This document shows, piece by piece, positions 1-5,730 of a stretch of 5,774 bases of DNA. Within the stretch, counting starts at the first letter, position 1. Every line of letters starts with the position of its first letter. A program made the translations under genes and the position numbers. The DNA is from Alphaproteobacteria bacterium (GTDB taxonomy: Bacteria > Pseudomonadota > Alphaproteobacteria > Caulobacterales > Maricaulaceae): assembly GCA_030428405.1 (NCBI GenBank), contig JAUIEH010000202.1, positions 1-5,774 of the forward strand. The letters are read 5' to 3'. The notes below the pieces were generated by a model. It saw only the letters and a list, made by a program, of their open reading frames with translations. It ran no database searches and was not told the origin of the DNA.

Positions 1-368
1 ACAAGACGCGCGGCGGCACTTTCGATTTCGAGCAAGCGACAGTGCGCGGAACCGCGCGCGTCATCGACGACATCGACTGGTTCCGCAGCCTGATTGACGA
101 CTTGTCGGCTCTGATCGAGCCGCAATATGGCGAAGTCGGCGATTATCCGGTCTGGAACAGGTCAATGGCGGTCGAAGGCTATATCGAGCGCCTTTTCCCG
201 GCGGTGACGGCGTTCGAGGTCGAGATCGAGCACATCCAGACGATCTCGAAACTGCATCAGAGTTTTCCCGAAGAGGACCGCCGCTCTGTCGCCGAGCATC
301 TGGCGCGCTCTGAGCGCGAGGACGCCCAGGCGATCGCTGCTAAAATCCGCAAGACGCTGGACGATTGA
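1..368 (+). CDS. PaiB-like FMN-binding split-barrel protein, C-terminal part (5' end outside window)
   Basis: The reading frame is open from base 3 to the TGA at 366-368, so about 121 residues are visible and the gene very probably begins upstream. A GTG at 42 is possible, but no clear ribosome site precedes it and the family-like sequence already starts before it. The visible part matches the end of the PaiB family ('FMN-binding negative transcriptional regulator', usually about 200 residues): VRGTARVIDD, an acidic helical stretch, then GYIERLF, AFEVEIEHIQ and KLHQSFPEEDRRSV. The last corresponds to the family's characteristic KLSQNR-x-x-DR region, with Ser instead of the usual Asn. PaiB proteins are cytoplasmic flavin-binding split barrels. 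The Bacillus member was described as a repressor, but most homologues have no proven regulatory role, so the regulator label is inherited. The TonB-domain gene follows after 25 bp and may be co-transcribed. Confidence 0.75.
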   Translation, partial: KTRGGTFDFEQATVRGTARVIDDIDWFRSLIDDLSALIEPQYGEVGDYPVWNRSMAVEGYIERLFPAVTAFEVEIEHIQTISKLHQSFPEEDRRSVAEHLARSEREDAQAIAAKIRKTLDD

Positions 369-393
369 GGCCGCCTTCGTCTAACTGCGGCTC

Positions 394-828
394 ATGATGT
401 CGACCATCCAGAAGCTTTGCGCGGCAGCCGCGCTTGCGTTCGCGGCGGCCGGGTGCGCCGGGGGCGGCCGGGACGTCTTCGTGCCGCAGTCCGATTACGG
501 CATTCCGCCCGAATCCAACGAATATTCCGAGCCCGGCGACTGTGAGGGCGGTTCGCGTCTGGCGGCCGTGTCGCTCGACGAGCCGGAATATCCCCGCCGC
601 GCTTTTCGCAACGGCGTGCAGGGCTGGGTCGTGGTCCGGCTCGATGTCGGCGCGGACGGCCGCACCAGCAACGTCGAAATCGTCGAGTCCCAGCCGACCA
701 ATGCGTTCAATCGCGAGGCGCGCCGCACGGTCCGCAACTGGGTGTTCGAGCCGCCCGGAGAGCCCGGCCTGGAGCGCTGCGTCGTCGTGCTCGATTTCCG
801 GCTTGGCCAGGCGCGCATCGGACTGTAG
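394..828 (+). CDS. TonB C-terminal-domain lipoprotein
   Basis: This encodes 144 residues. The N-terminus is a short lipoprotein signal: Lys7, a hydrophobic Ala/Leu stretch (8-19), then Ala-Ala-Gly-Cys with Cys21 as the predicted lipidated residue. Residue +2 is Ala, which normally directs a lipoprotein to the outer membrane. A short linker follows, then a TonB C-terminal fold from about 57 to 140, recognisable from EPEYPRRAFRNGVQGWVVV, DVGADGR, VEIVES, FNREARRTVRNWVFEPP and a final beta strand. Cys50 and Cys129 flank this domain and could form a periplasmic disulphide. Unlike true TonB there is no inner-membrane anchor region for ExbB/ExbD and no long Pro-rich spacer, so energy transduction is doubtful; a structural or receptor-binding role is equally possible. 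The start is confined by an in-frame TAA at 382-384. ATG 394 and ATG 397 both fit, and no strong Shine-Dalgarno sequence is visible. Confidence 0.82.
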   Translation: MMSTIQKLCAAAALAFAAAGCAGGGRDVFVPQSDYGIPPESNEYSEPGDCEGGSRLAAVSLDEPEYPRRAFRNGVQGWVVVRLDVGADGRTSNVEIVESQPTNAFNREARRTVRNWVFEPPGEPGLERCVVVLDFRLGQARIGL

Positions 829-845
829 TCAAACGCACACGCTTG

Positions 846-868
846 GCCGGCGTCGTCATGCCGGCGTC
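846..868. repeat. Two 9-bp direct copies that also form a 6-bp hairpin
   Basis: GCCGGCGTC occurs at 846-854 and again at 860-868. Because GCCGGC is self-complementary, the two copies can pair as a 6-bp stem (846-851 with 860-865) around an 8-base loop, 17 bp after the TonB-domain stop codon. No T-run follows, so it is at best a weak terminator. In GC-rich DNA a repeat this short may be chance. Confidence 0.35.
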
Positions 869-880
869 ATAGCTTCTGTG

Positions 881-892
881 GAGCGATCGCTC
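881..892. repeat. Perfect 12-bp palindrome upstream of divL
   Basis: GAGCGATCGCTC is its own reverse complement. It lies in the non-coding spacer about 140 bp upstream of the divL GTG, where an operator could sit. No known regulator site is recognised in it. A nearby 8-bp palindrome, TTCGCGAA (916-923), is followed by GAATC (921-925), which matches the CcrM methylation motif GANTC. That motif also occurs by chance inside genes in this window. Confidence 0.4.
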
Positions 893-951
893 AGCGCCTT
901 CAAGCTTCGGTTATTTTCGCGAATCACGGCTCGATTTGCGCTTGGACTGCG

Positions 952-969
952 CGCCGCCGGCGGGCGGCG
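952..969 (+). other. GC-rich hairpin in the divL leader region
   Basis: CGCCGCC (952-958) and GGCGGCG (963-969) are perfect complements separated by the 4-base loop GGCG, giving a 7-bp all-GC stem. It ends 62 bp before the divL start. No T-tract follows, so it is not a typical intrinsic terminator. It could end transcription from the upstream genes or be part of the divL 5' leader. Confidence 0.4.
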
Positions 970-1002
970 ACAAGGGGCTAGCGTGCGGGCATGGGGGATG
1001 CC

Positions 1003-1038
1003 ATGAAATTGCCGGCGACGGGGCTTGAACCGTGCTGA
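1003..1038 (+). other. Possible 11-codon leader minicistron overlapping the divL start
   Basis: ATG at 1003 is preceded by GGGGG at 993-997, five bases away, which could act as a ribosome site. The frame reads MKLPATGLEPC and stops at TGA 1036-1038. That stop overlaps the proposed divL GTG (1032), so a ribosome finishing the peptide would be placed on the divL start. An in-frame ATG at 991 would make it 15 codons. No homologue or function is recognised, and chance is a realistic explanation for so short a frame. Confidence 0.25.
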
Positions 1039-3500
1039 CCGCCACTTTGTTGATCACGGCGGGATCGATGGCTGTCGCTGTGCTGACGGCCGTCTGGGCT
1101 GTCCGCGTGACGACCTCGCCGCGCGCGACCATACGGCGCCTGCAGGAGCGGGTGCGTCATGCGGAATCGCGCAGCGACTCCTATGAAGCCCTGCTCGATA
1201 ATTTCGCGGGCGTGGTGCTGGTCTGGGACGGCGGCCATGACAATGTCGCAGAAGGCTGGGGCAAGCCGCGGCTTTACGGCTCGCAATCCGCCATCGCGAC
1301 CTTGCTTCGCTATATCGACGCCACGGACGGTCCCGACGTCGCAGCCCGCCTGTTGAACGGGCTCGCAGATTTCGAGGCGCGCGACGCCGGCGCTGCAAGC
1401 GCGGAGACGACGCTGCGCCGCTGCCTGTCGTCTCTGCAGGAAACCGGCAAGCCGTTCTCGCTGACGATCACGGCCCCGCATGGCCGCTTCATCGAGGCTG
1501 ACGGCCGGCCGTCGGGCGCGCGCGCTTTGTTGTGGCTGACCGACGCCACCATGCGCATCGCCGAGCAATCCTCCGCGCGCGGAAAGATTGAGGAAGACCG
1601 CCGCACGATCGCGCGCGATCCGGAAGCCTTTCTCGACATGCTCGCCAAGTCGCCGTTCCCGGTCTGGCGTCTGTCCTCCGGCCTGAAGCTGGAATGGGCC
1701 AATCCGGAATATCTCGAAGCCGTCGGCGCGGAAGGCCTCATTGAGGCCGTCGACCGCGATTTGATGTTCGACGCCGAGGTCAAGGAACAGGCCCGCCGCG
1801 CGCTCGCCGATGGCGGACGCACCGATGACATTCGCGCCGTCGTGGTTGATGGCGAGCGGCGCCATTACTCGATTTTCGTGTTCCCTGTCTCGGGCGGCGC
1901 GACCGCCTTCGCGATCGACATCACCAAGGCTGTTGTGGCCCATGAGGCGCTGGAGCGCTATGCGCGCAGCCAGGAACAGGCGCTCAACCGGCTCGACGAA
2001 GCCGTGGTCATCTTCACTTCTGACCAGAAACTTTCCTTCTATAATGATGCGTTTGCGGAGCAGTTCCGCCTGGAGCGCAAATGGCTGGAGCGCGCGCCGA
2101 CCCATGGCGAGCTGCTCGACCATCTGCGCGAGCGCAAGATGATCCCGGGCGACAAGAATTACGCCGACTGGCGCGCCCGCGAATTGTCGCGCTACGGCGC
2201 GCTCGACGACGCCTTGCCGGAAGATGTCTGGAGATTGCCCGATGCGCGCGTGTTGCGCGTGTCGCGCGTCGGCCATCCGGAGGGCGGCATACTGATGGTC
2301 TTCGGCGACATCACCGAGAAGGTCGAGCTGGAGATCAAGTACAACACGCTCATCCGCGTCCTGCAGGCGACCCTCGACAAATTGTCCGAGGGCGTTTTGG
2401 TGTTCCGCCAGGACGGCTCTTTGCGGCTGTGGAACCAGGCCTTCGCTGATCTGTGGAATCTCGACGCCGCCGCGCTGAAGGAAGGCCTGCCGTTCGACGA
2501 TCTCGTCAGCTTGTGCATGCCGGTTTTCTCCGACCGAACCGAATGGGCGGACATGAAGGCGCGCTGCACGGATCCGACCGGGCGGCGCGTGCATAGCGGC
2601 GAGTGGCGCCCGTCCGGCCGTATACTGACCTACATCACCCAGCCGCTGCCCGATGGCGACACGGTCATCGCGTTCTCAGACGTCACCGCCTCGCGGCTGG
2701 TCGCCGAAGCGCTGGCCGACCGCAACGAAGCGCTCAAGCAGGCCGACAAGATCAAGTCGGACTTCGTCGATCATGTCAGCTATCAGTTGCGCGGGCCGAT
2801 GCAGACGATCATCGGCTATTCCGAGCTGTTGAAGCGGGAACTCGGCGAGGAATTGCCGGAAAAGCAAATTGGCTGGCTGTCGAATGTCATGACCGCGGCC
2901 GATGACCTCAACAAGCTGGTCGAGGACATTCTCAGCGTCGCGGCCATCGAGGCGGGAGAGTTCGGTCTTACGATCTCCGATGTCGAGATGGACGCCGCGA
3001 TGGAGAGCGCGACCAAGCTCGCTTTGGCCAAGCGCATGGACCATCGCGTGCGCTTGATCGTGGAGTGCGAGCCCGATGTCGGAACCATCCGTGCAGACGC
3101 AAAATGCATTCGCGGCGTCATCTATAATCTGACGCTGAACGCGATTGACGCCAGTGCGGCGGGCGACGCCGTCACGGTCGGCGCGGTGCGCGAAGGCGCC
3201 GTGGTGCATCTATATGTCGAGGACCAGGGCGTCGGCATCGCTCCGGCCGATCGCGCCAAGATCTTCGAGACGTGGAAGAACGCACGTCCCGGCGGCGCCG
3301 GGCTCGGCCTCGCGCTGGTGCGCGATTTCGTCGAGCTGCATGGCGGCTGGGTCGATCTGGAGAGCGAGCAGGGCAAGGGCACGCGCGTAACCTGTCACCT
3401 CCCGGATTCGCCGCCGGCGGAGACGGAGGATCGCGACGATACGGCCGCGCGTGATGTCTCGCCGCGCCGCTTGGCGGACGATTCCTCAGACGACGAATAA
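1032..3500 (+). CDS. divL: DivL-like PAS-domain pseudo-histidine kinase with Tyr at the H-box
   Basis: This encodes 822 residues. Residues 3-25 form one hydrophobic membrane anchor, followed by a charged helix (31-50). About four PAS-like regions follow: 50-172 (degenerate), 200-298, 317-428 (ending FGDITEK) and 441-553 (ending AFSDVTA). The DHp domain (about 570-645) has the H-box reading SDFVDHVSYQLRGP, with Tyr584 where kinases carry the phosphorylated His. The CA domain (about 690-795) retains N-box Asn699/Asn703, G1 box D731-Q-G-V-G735 and G2 box G755-A-G-L-G-L760. The tail is acidic (796-822). A Tyr H-box is the hallmark of DivL, which in Caulobacter binds phosphorylated DivK and controls CckA, and so CtrA, at the cell pole; the nearby tsaE fits. 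An in-frame TGA at 1026-1028 makes GTG 1032 the earliest start, with GGGG at 1020-1023. ATG 1068 is possible but would cut the anchor in half. No TTAA-N7-TTAA CtrA site is visible upstream. Confidence 0.85.
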   Translation: MLTATLLITAGSMAVAVLTAVWAVRVTTSPRATIRRLQERVRHAESRSDSYEALLDNFAGVVLVWDGGHDNVAEGWGKPRLYGSQSAIATLLRYIDATDGPDVAARLLNGLADFEARDAGAASAETTLRRCLSSLQETGKPFSLTITAPHGRFIEADGRPSGARALLWLTDATMRIAEQSSARGKIEEDRRTIARDPEAFLDMLAKSPFPVWRLSSGLKLEWANPEYLEAVGAEGLIEAVDRDLMFDAEVKEQARRALADGGRTDDIRAVVVDGERRHYSIFVFPVSGGATAFAIDITKAVVAHEALERYARSQEQALNRLDEAVVIFTSDQKLSFYNDAFAEQFRLERKWLERAPTHGELLDHLRERKMIPGDKNYADWRARELSRYGALDDALPEDVWRLPDARVLRVSRVGHPEGGILMVFGDITEKVELEIKYNTLIRVLQATLDKLSEGVLVFRQDGSLRLWNQAFADLWNLDAAALKEGLPFDDLVSLCMPVFSDRTEWADMKARCTDPTGRRVHSGEWRPSGRILTYITQPLPDGDTVIAFSDVTASRLVAEALADRNEALKQADKIKSDFVDHVSYQLRGPMQTIIGYSELLKRELGEELPEKQIGWLSNVMTAADDLNKLVEDILSVAAIEAGEFGLTISDVEMDAAMESATKLALAKRMDHRVRLIVECEPDVGTIRADAKCIRGVIYNLTLNAIDASAAGDAVTVGAVREGAVVHLYVEDQGVGIAPADRAKIFETWKNARPGGAGLGLALVRDFVELHGGWVDLESEQGKGTRVTCHLPDSPPAETEDRDDTAARDVSPRRLADDSSDDE

Positions 3501-3509
3501 AGGATGCGA

Positions 3510-3530
3510 GGGCGGCGTGCGCCGCCGCCC
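3510..3530. terminator. Hairpin between convergent divL and ferredoxin genes, possible bidirectional terminator
   Basis: GGGCGGCG (3510-3517) and CGCCGCCC (3523-3530) form a perfect 8-bp GC stem with a 5-base loop, TGCGC. It lies 10 bases after the divL stop and 20 bases before the convergent ferredoxin stop. The position suits a shared terminator, but neither strand has a clear run of T after the stem, so intrinsic termination is not certain. Confidence 0.5.
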
Positions 3531-3550
3531 GGGAGCAGCCGGGCCGGGTT

Positions 3551-3871
3551 TCAGCCCTGCGTGCGCGGAATGCGCACGACGAGACCGTCAAGCGCGTCGG
3601 TCACCTTGATCTGACAAGACAGGCGCGAGGTCGCTTCGACGTCGGACGCGAAATCGAGCATCGATTCCTCCATGCCGTCCGCGGTCCCGGTTTTGTCCGT
3701 CCACGCTGGGTCGACATAGACGTGGCACGTCGCGCAGGCGCACGCCCCGCCGCAATCCGCGTCAATGCCGACGACCATGTTGCGCACGGCGCCTTCCATG
3801 ACCGAGAGCCCGTTATCGACATCAACGCTCTTCTCGACGCCGTCGGGCTGGATATAGGTGATCTTCGCCAT
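3551..3871 (-). CDS. Adrenodoxin/putidaredoxin-type [2Fe-2S] ferredoxin
   Basis: This encodes 106 residues, the usual length for this family. Cluster ligands are Cys40, Cys46, Cys49 and Cys86 (C-x5-C-x2-C-x36-C), within ADCGGACACATCHVYV and LSCQIKV. An additional Cys44 lies inside the cluster loop and is not a ligand by the family pattern. These small soluble proteins carry one electron from an FAD-containing reductase to a cytochrome P450 or other acceptor, or serve in Fe-S assembly. The reductase gene lies 36 bp upstream on the same strand, so the two almost certainly form a transcription unit and an electron-transfer pair. The ATG at 3871 is supported by AGGGA (3877-3881 on the complementary strand) five bases upstream. 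The gene is convergent with divL. The acceptor is not in the window; similarity to FdVI-like or P450-partner ferredoxins cannot be resolved by eye. Confidence 0.93.
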   Translation of the reverse strand: MAKITYIQPDGVEKSVDVDNGLSVMEGAVRNMVVGIDADCGGACACATCHVYVDPAWTDKTGTADGMEESMLDFASDVEATSRLSCQIKVTDALDGLVVRIPRTQG

Positions 3872-3876
3872 GTTCT

Positions 3877-3881
3877 TCCCT
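3877..3881 (-). promoter_or_regulatory. Ribosome binding site of the ferredoxin gene
   Basis: AGGGA on the minus strand ends five bases before the ATG at 3871. It lies in the 36-bp gap after the reductase stop, so the ferredoxin has its own translation start. Confidence 0.6.
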
Positions 3882-3907
3882 GAATACGGAGCGCCAGGCC
3901 GTGCGGA

Positions 3908-5167
3908 TCAGACCGCGGCGGCCAGCGTTTTCATTGGAGTGGAGGTGTCGCGCAGCATTTCCGGCGTCGGCTTTGCGCGGCGCGTGATCATCTGACGCGC
4001 GGCCAGGAATTCCGGCGGCGCATTGATCGCATCGCAGGCGACGAGTTCGCCCGCACGCAGATAAAATACCGCGAACGAGCCGCTGTCCGGATCGCCGCGC
4101 ATCACGGTCGCATCGGCGCCGGCGGATATGCCCGCCGTCTGCAGCTTGATGTCATATTGATCCGACCAGTTCCACGGCGCGTGAGCGGCGGGCGCGGGCT
4201 GGTCGAGAATGGCGGCGGCGCAGGCCTTCGCCCCGTCAATGGCGTTTTGAACGCTTTCCAGGCGCAAGGGGCGGCGGAAGATGCGGTTCCAGGCGCGCGC
4301 GCAATCGCCGATGGCGTAGACGTCCGGATGCGCGGTGCGGCCGGCTTCATCGGTCATGACGCCGTCTTCGCACGGAATGCCTGCGGACTGCGCGAGTTCG
4401 ACATTGGGCCGCACGCCCATGCCGAAAACGACGAGATTGGCGTCAATGCGCTCAGCGCGCGCCGCCCCGCCGCCGGCGCGCACGCCGTCGACGCGCACGT
4501 CGCCGAAAAGCCCGAACGCAGAGGTTGAAAAGCGCATCTCGACGCCGCGCTCGGCGTGCTCGCGCGCATAAAAGGCGGCGACCTCTTCGCCGGAAACGCG
4601 CGAGAGGAGGCGCGGGGCCGCTTCCAAGACGGTGACCGAGCCGCCGGATTTCGACAGCGCGGCTGCGACCTCAAGCCCGATATAGCCGCCGCCGACGACG
4701 ACAGCGTTGCGCGGCCGCTCCATCCACTTGCCCAGCGCATCGGAATCCGCGCGCGTGCGCAGCGTGAACCAGCCGTTCAGCGCGCGCTCGTCATTGGGCA
4801 GGTTGGGCGTGATCGCGCGCGCGCCGGTCGCAAGGATCAGCTTGCTGAACGCGATATGCTCGGAACGCGCGCCGCGGCGTTCAATTCGCACCCGGCCCTT
4901 GTCCGGCTCGATCGCGGAGACGAGCGTGTCCAGGGTCAGCTCGATATTGTTTTCCGCGTAAAACGCGTCTGGCTTGAGCGGCAGGCGGTCTGCTTCAAGC
5001 TCGCCGAGGAGATAGGATTTCGACAGAGGCGGGCGCTGATAGGGCGCGACGGGCTCATTGGAGATGATGCGGATCGGCTCGCCATAGCCGCCCTGACGCA
5101 AAGACTGCGCGGCTTGCACGGCGGCGTGACCGCCGCCAATTATCAAGACGCCGTGCGATTGCGCCAT
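3908..5167 (-). CDS. NAD(P)H-dependent FAD ferredoxin reductase, putidaredoxin-reductase type
   Basis: This encodes 419 residues, close to the roughly 400-420 usual for the CamA family. The FAD-binding Rossmann motif is at 9-16 (IIGGGHAA). PYQRPPLSKSYLLG (43-55) is a family signature, ATGAR is at 113-117, and the second, NAD-binding Rossmann motif VVVGGGYIGLEVAAA spans 156-170. Glu182 at the end of the following strand suggests NADH rather than NADPH. DVYAIGDCA (282-290) is the second FAD contact. From about 330, WNWSDQYDIKLQ begins the small C-terminal reductase domain. It should transfer electrons from NADH to the ferredoxin encoded 36 bp downstream. The frame is open back to 5281, but ATG 5167 is chosen because AGGAG lies eight bases upstream and homology begins there; the extension is a basic, unrelated stretch that would overlap tsaE. 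An oxygenase or P450 partner is not visible. Confidence 0.93.
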   Translation of the reverse strand: MAQSHGVLIIGGGHAAVQAAQSLRQGGYGEPIRIISNEPVAPYQRPPLSKSYLLGELEADRLPLKPDAFYAENNIELTLDTLVSAIEPDKGRVRIERRGARSEHIAFSKLILATGARAITPNLPNDERALNGWFTLRTRADSDALGKWMERPRNAVVVGGGYIGLEVAAALSKSGGSVTVLEAAPRLLSRVSGEEVAAFYAREHAERGVEMRFSTSAFGLFGDVRVDGVRAGGGAARAERIDANLVVFGMGVRPNVELAQSAGIPCEDGVMTDEAGRTAHPDVYAIGDCARAWNRIFRRPLRLESVQNAIDGAKACAAAILDQPAPAAHAPWNWSDQYDIKLQTAGISAGADATVMRGDPDSGSFAVFYLRAGELVACDAINAPPEFLAARQMITRRAKPTPEMLRDTSTPMKTLAAAV

Positions 5168-5174
5168 GCGAATA

Positions 5175-5179
5175 CTCCT
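5175..5179 (-). promoter_or_regulatory. Ribosome binding site that fixes the reductase start
   Basis: The minus strand reads AGGAG, then TATTCGC, then ATG at 5167. This consensus Shine-Dalgarno sequence at good spacing argues against the longer frame that begins at 5281. It lies in the 83-bp divergent spacer (5168-5250), which must hold promoters for the redox pair and perhaps for tsaE; I could not identify -35/-10 boxes with confidence. Confidence 0.75.
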
Positions 5180-5250
5180 GAAACCGACCGTGGCTGATGG
5201 CGTAGCGGCGCTTCTCCTGTCAACCCGGCGCGCCGCAGAAGGCGTCGAGA

Positions 5251-5730
5251 ATGAGCGACGAAAACGTTTCCAGACGCGCATTTGCGCTGGCTGATCCGGC
5301 CGCCACGGACGCCTTCGGGCGGCGATTGGCCGCGCAATTGCGCGCGGGCGATGTCATCTGCCTTCATGGCGCGCTCGGGGCGGGCAAGACGGCGCTGGCG
5401 CGCGCGCTCATTCGCGCAGCGACAGGCGAGCCTGCGCTTGAGGTTCCCAGCCCCACATTCTCCCTTGTGCAAACCTATGAGACCGCTGGCTTCGAAATCT
5501 GGCACGCTGACCTCTATCGTCTGGAGAGCGCCGCCGAATCCGTGGAGCTTGGCCTGGATGACGCCTTCGGCGAGGCCGTCGTCCTGCTTGAATGGCCGGA
5601 GCGGATATCCGGACGCCTGCCGGCGGACCGCCTCGACATCACGCTCGAGGCCGTTCCGGATGCGCCCGAGGCCCGTCGGATCGAGCTGATTGCTCGCCAA
5701 AGCTGGAGTGAACGTGTCGCAAGCCTCTGA
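5251..5730 (+). CDS. tsaE: tRNA t6A biosynthesis ATPase TsaE
   Basis: This encodes 159 residues, typical for TsaE. The P-loop GALGAGKT is at 40-47 (Lys46, Thr47), followed by the family motifs VPSPTFSLVQTY (66-77), HADLYRL (85-91) and VLLEWPERI (111-119), with the Asp87 and Glu114 regions in their expected places. TsaE is the cytoplasmic ATPase that works with TsaD and TsaB in adding threonylcarbamoyl to A37 of ANN-decoding tRNAs, an essential step in most bacteria. ATG 5251 is preceded by AGAAGG (5237-5242), eight bases upstream. The next gene begins inside its last codons, so the two are translated from one transcript. In many alphaproteobacteria tsaE follows divL closely; here the divergent reductase-ferredoxin unit separates them. 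Confidence 0.95.
   Translation: MSDENVSRRAFALADPAATDAFGRRLAAQLRAGDVICLHGALGAGKTALARALIRAATGEPALEVPSPTFSLVQTYETAGFEIWHADLYRLESAAESVELGLDDAFGEAVVLLEWPERISGRLPADRLDITLEAVPDAPEARRIELIARQSWSERVASL
5705..5708 (+). promoter_or_regulatory. Ribosome binding site for the gene overlapping tsaE
   Basis: GGAG at 5705-5708, inside the tsaE coding sequence, lies five bases before GTG 5714. It supports that GTG as the start of the downstream gene. Confidence 0.6.

Noticed and set aside
434..1006. A 190-codon plus-strand frame overlapping the TonB-domain gene
   Set aside because: The translation is a low-complexity Arg/Ser/Ala sequence, while the overlapping frame encodes a clear TonB domain. It is a frame shadow.
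829..1031. CtrA binding site upstream of divL
   Set aside because: I looked for TTAA-N7-TTAA or a half site and found no TTAA in this spacer.
1010..1040. tRNA T-arm-like sequence (GGTTCAAGC) on the minus strand before divL
   Set aside because: Only a 4-bp stem forms and there are no acceptor, D or anticodon arms or CCA end in register, so neither a tRNA nor a convincing attachment-site remnant is supported.
978..2594. A 538-codon open frame on the minus strand opposite divL
   Set aside because: It is antisense to a well-supported kinase gene, has no recognisable domain, and is rich in Arg, Ala, Gln and His as expected for a shadow frame in GC-rich DNA.
5168..5281. N-terminal 38-residue extension of the reductase
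   Set aside because: The extension is basic and unlike the family, would overlap the tsaE start, and lies upstream of a consensus AGGAG eight bases from ATG 5167.
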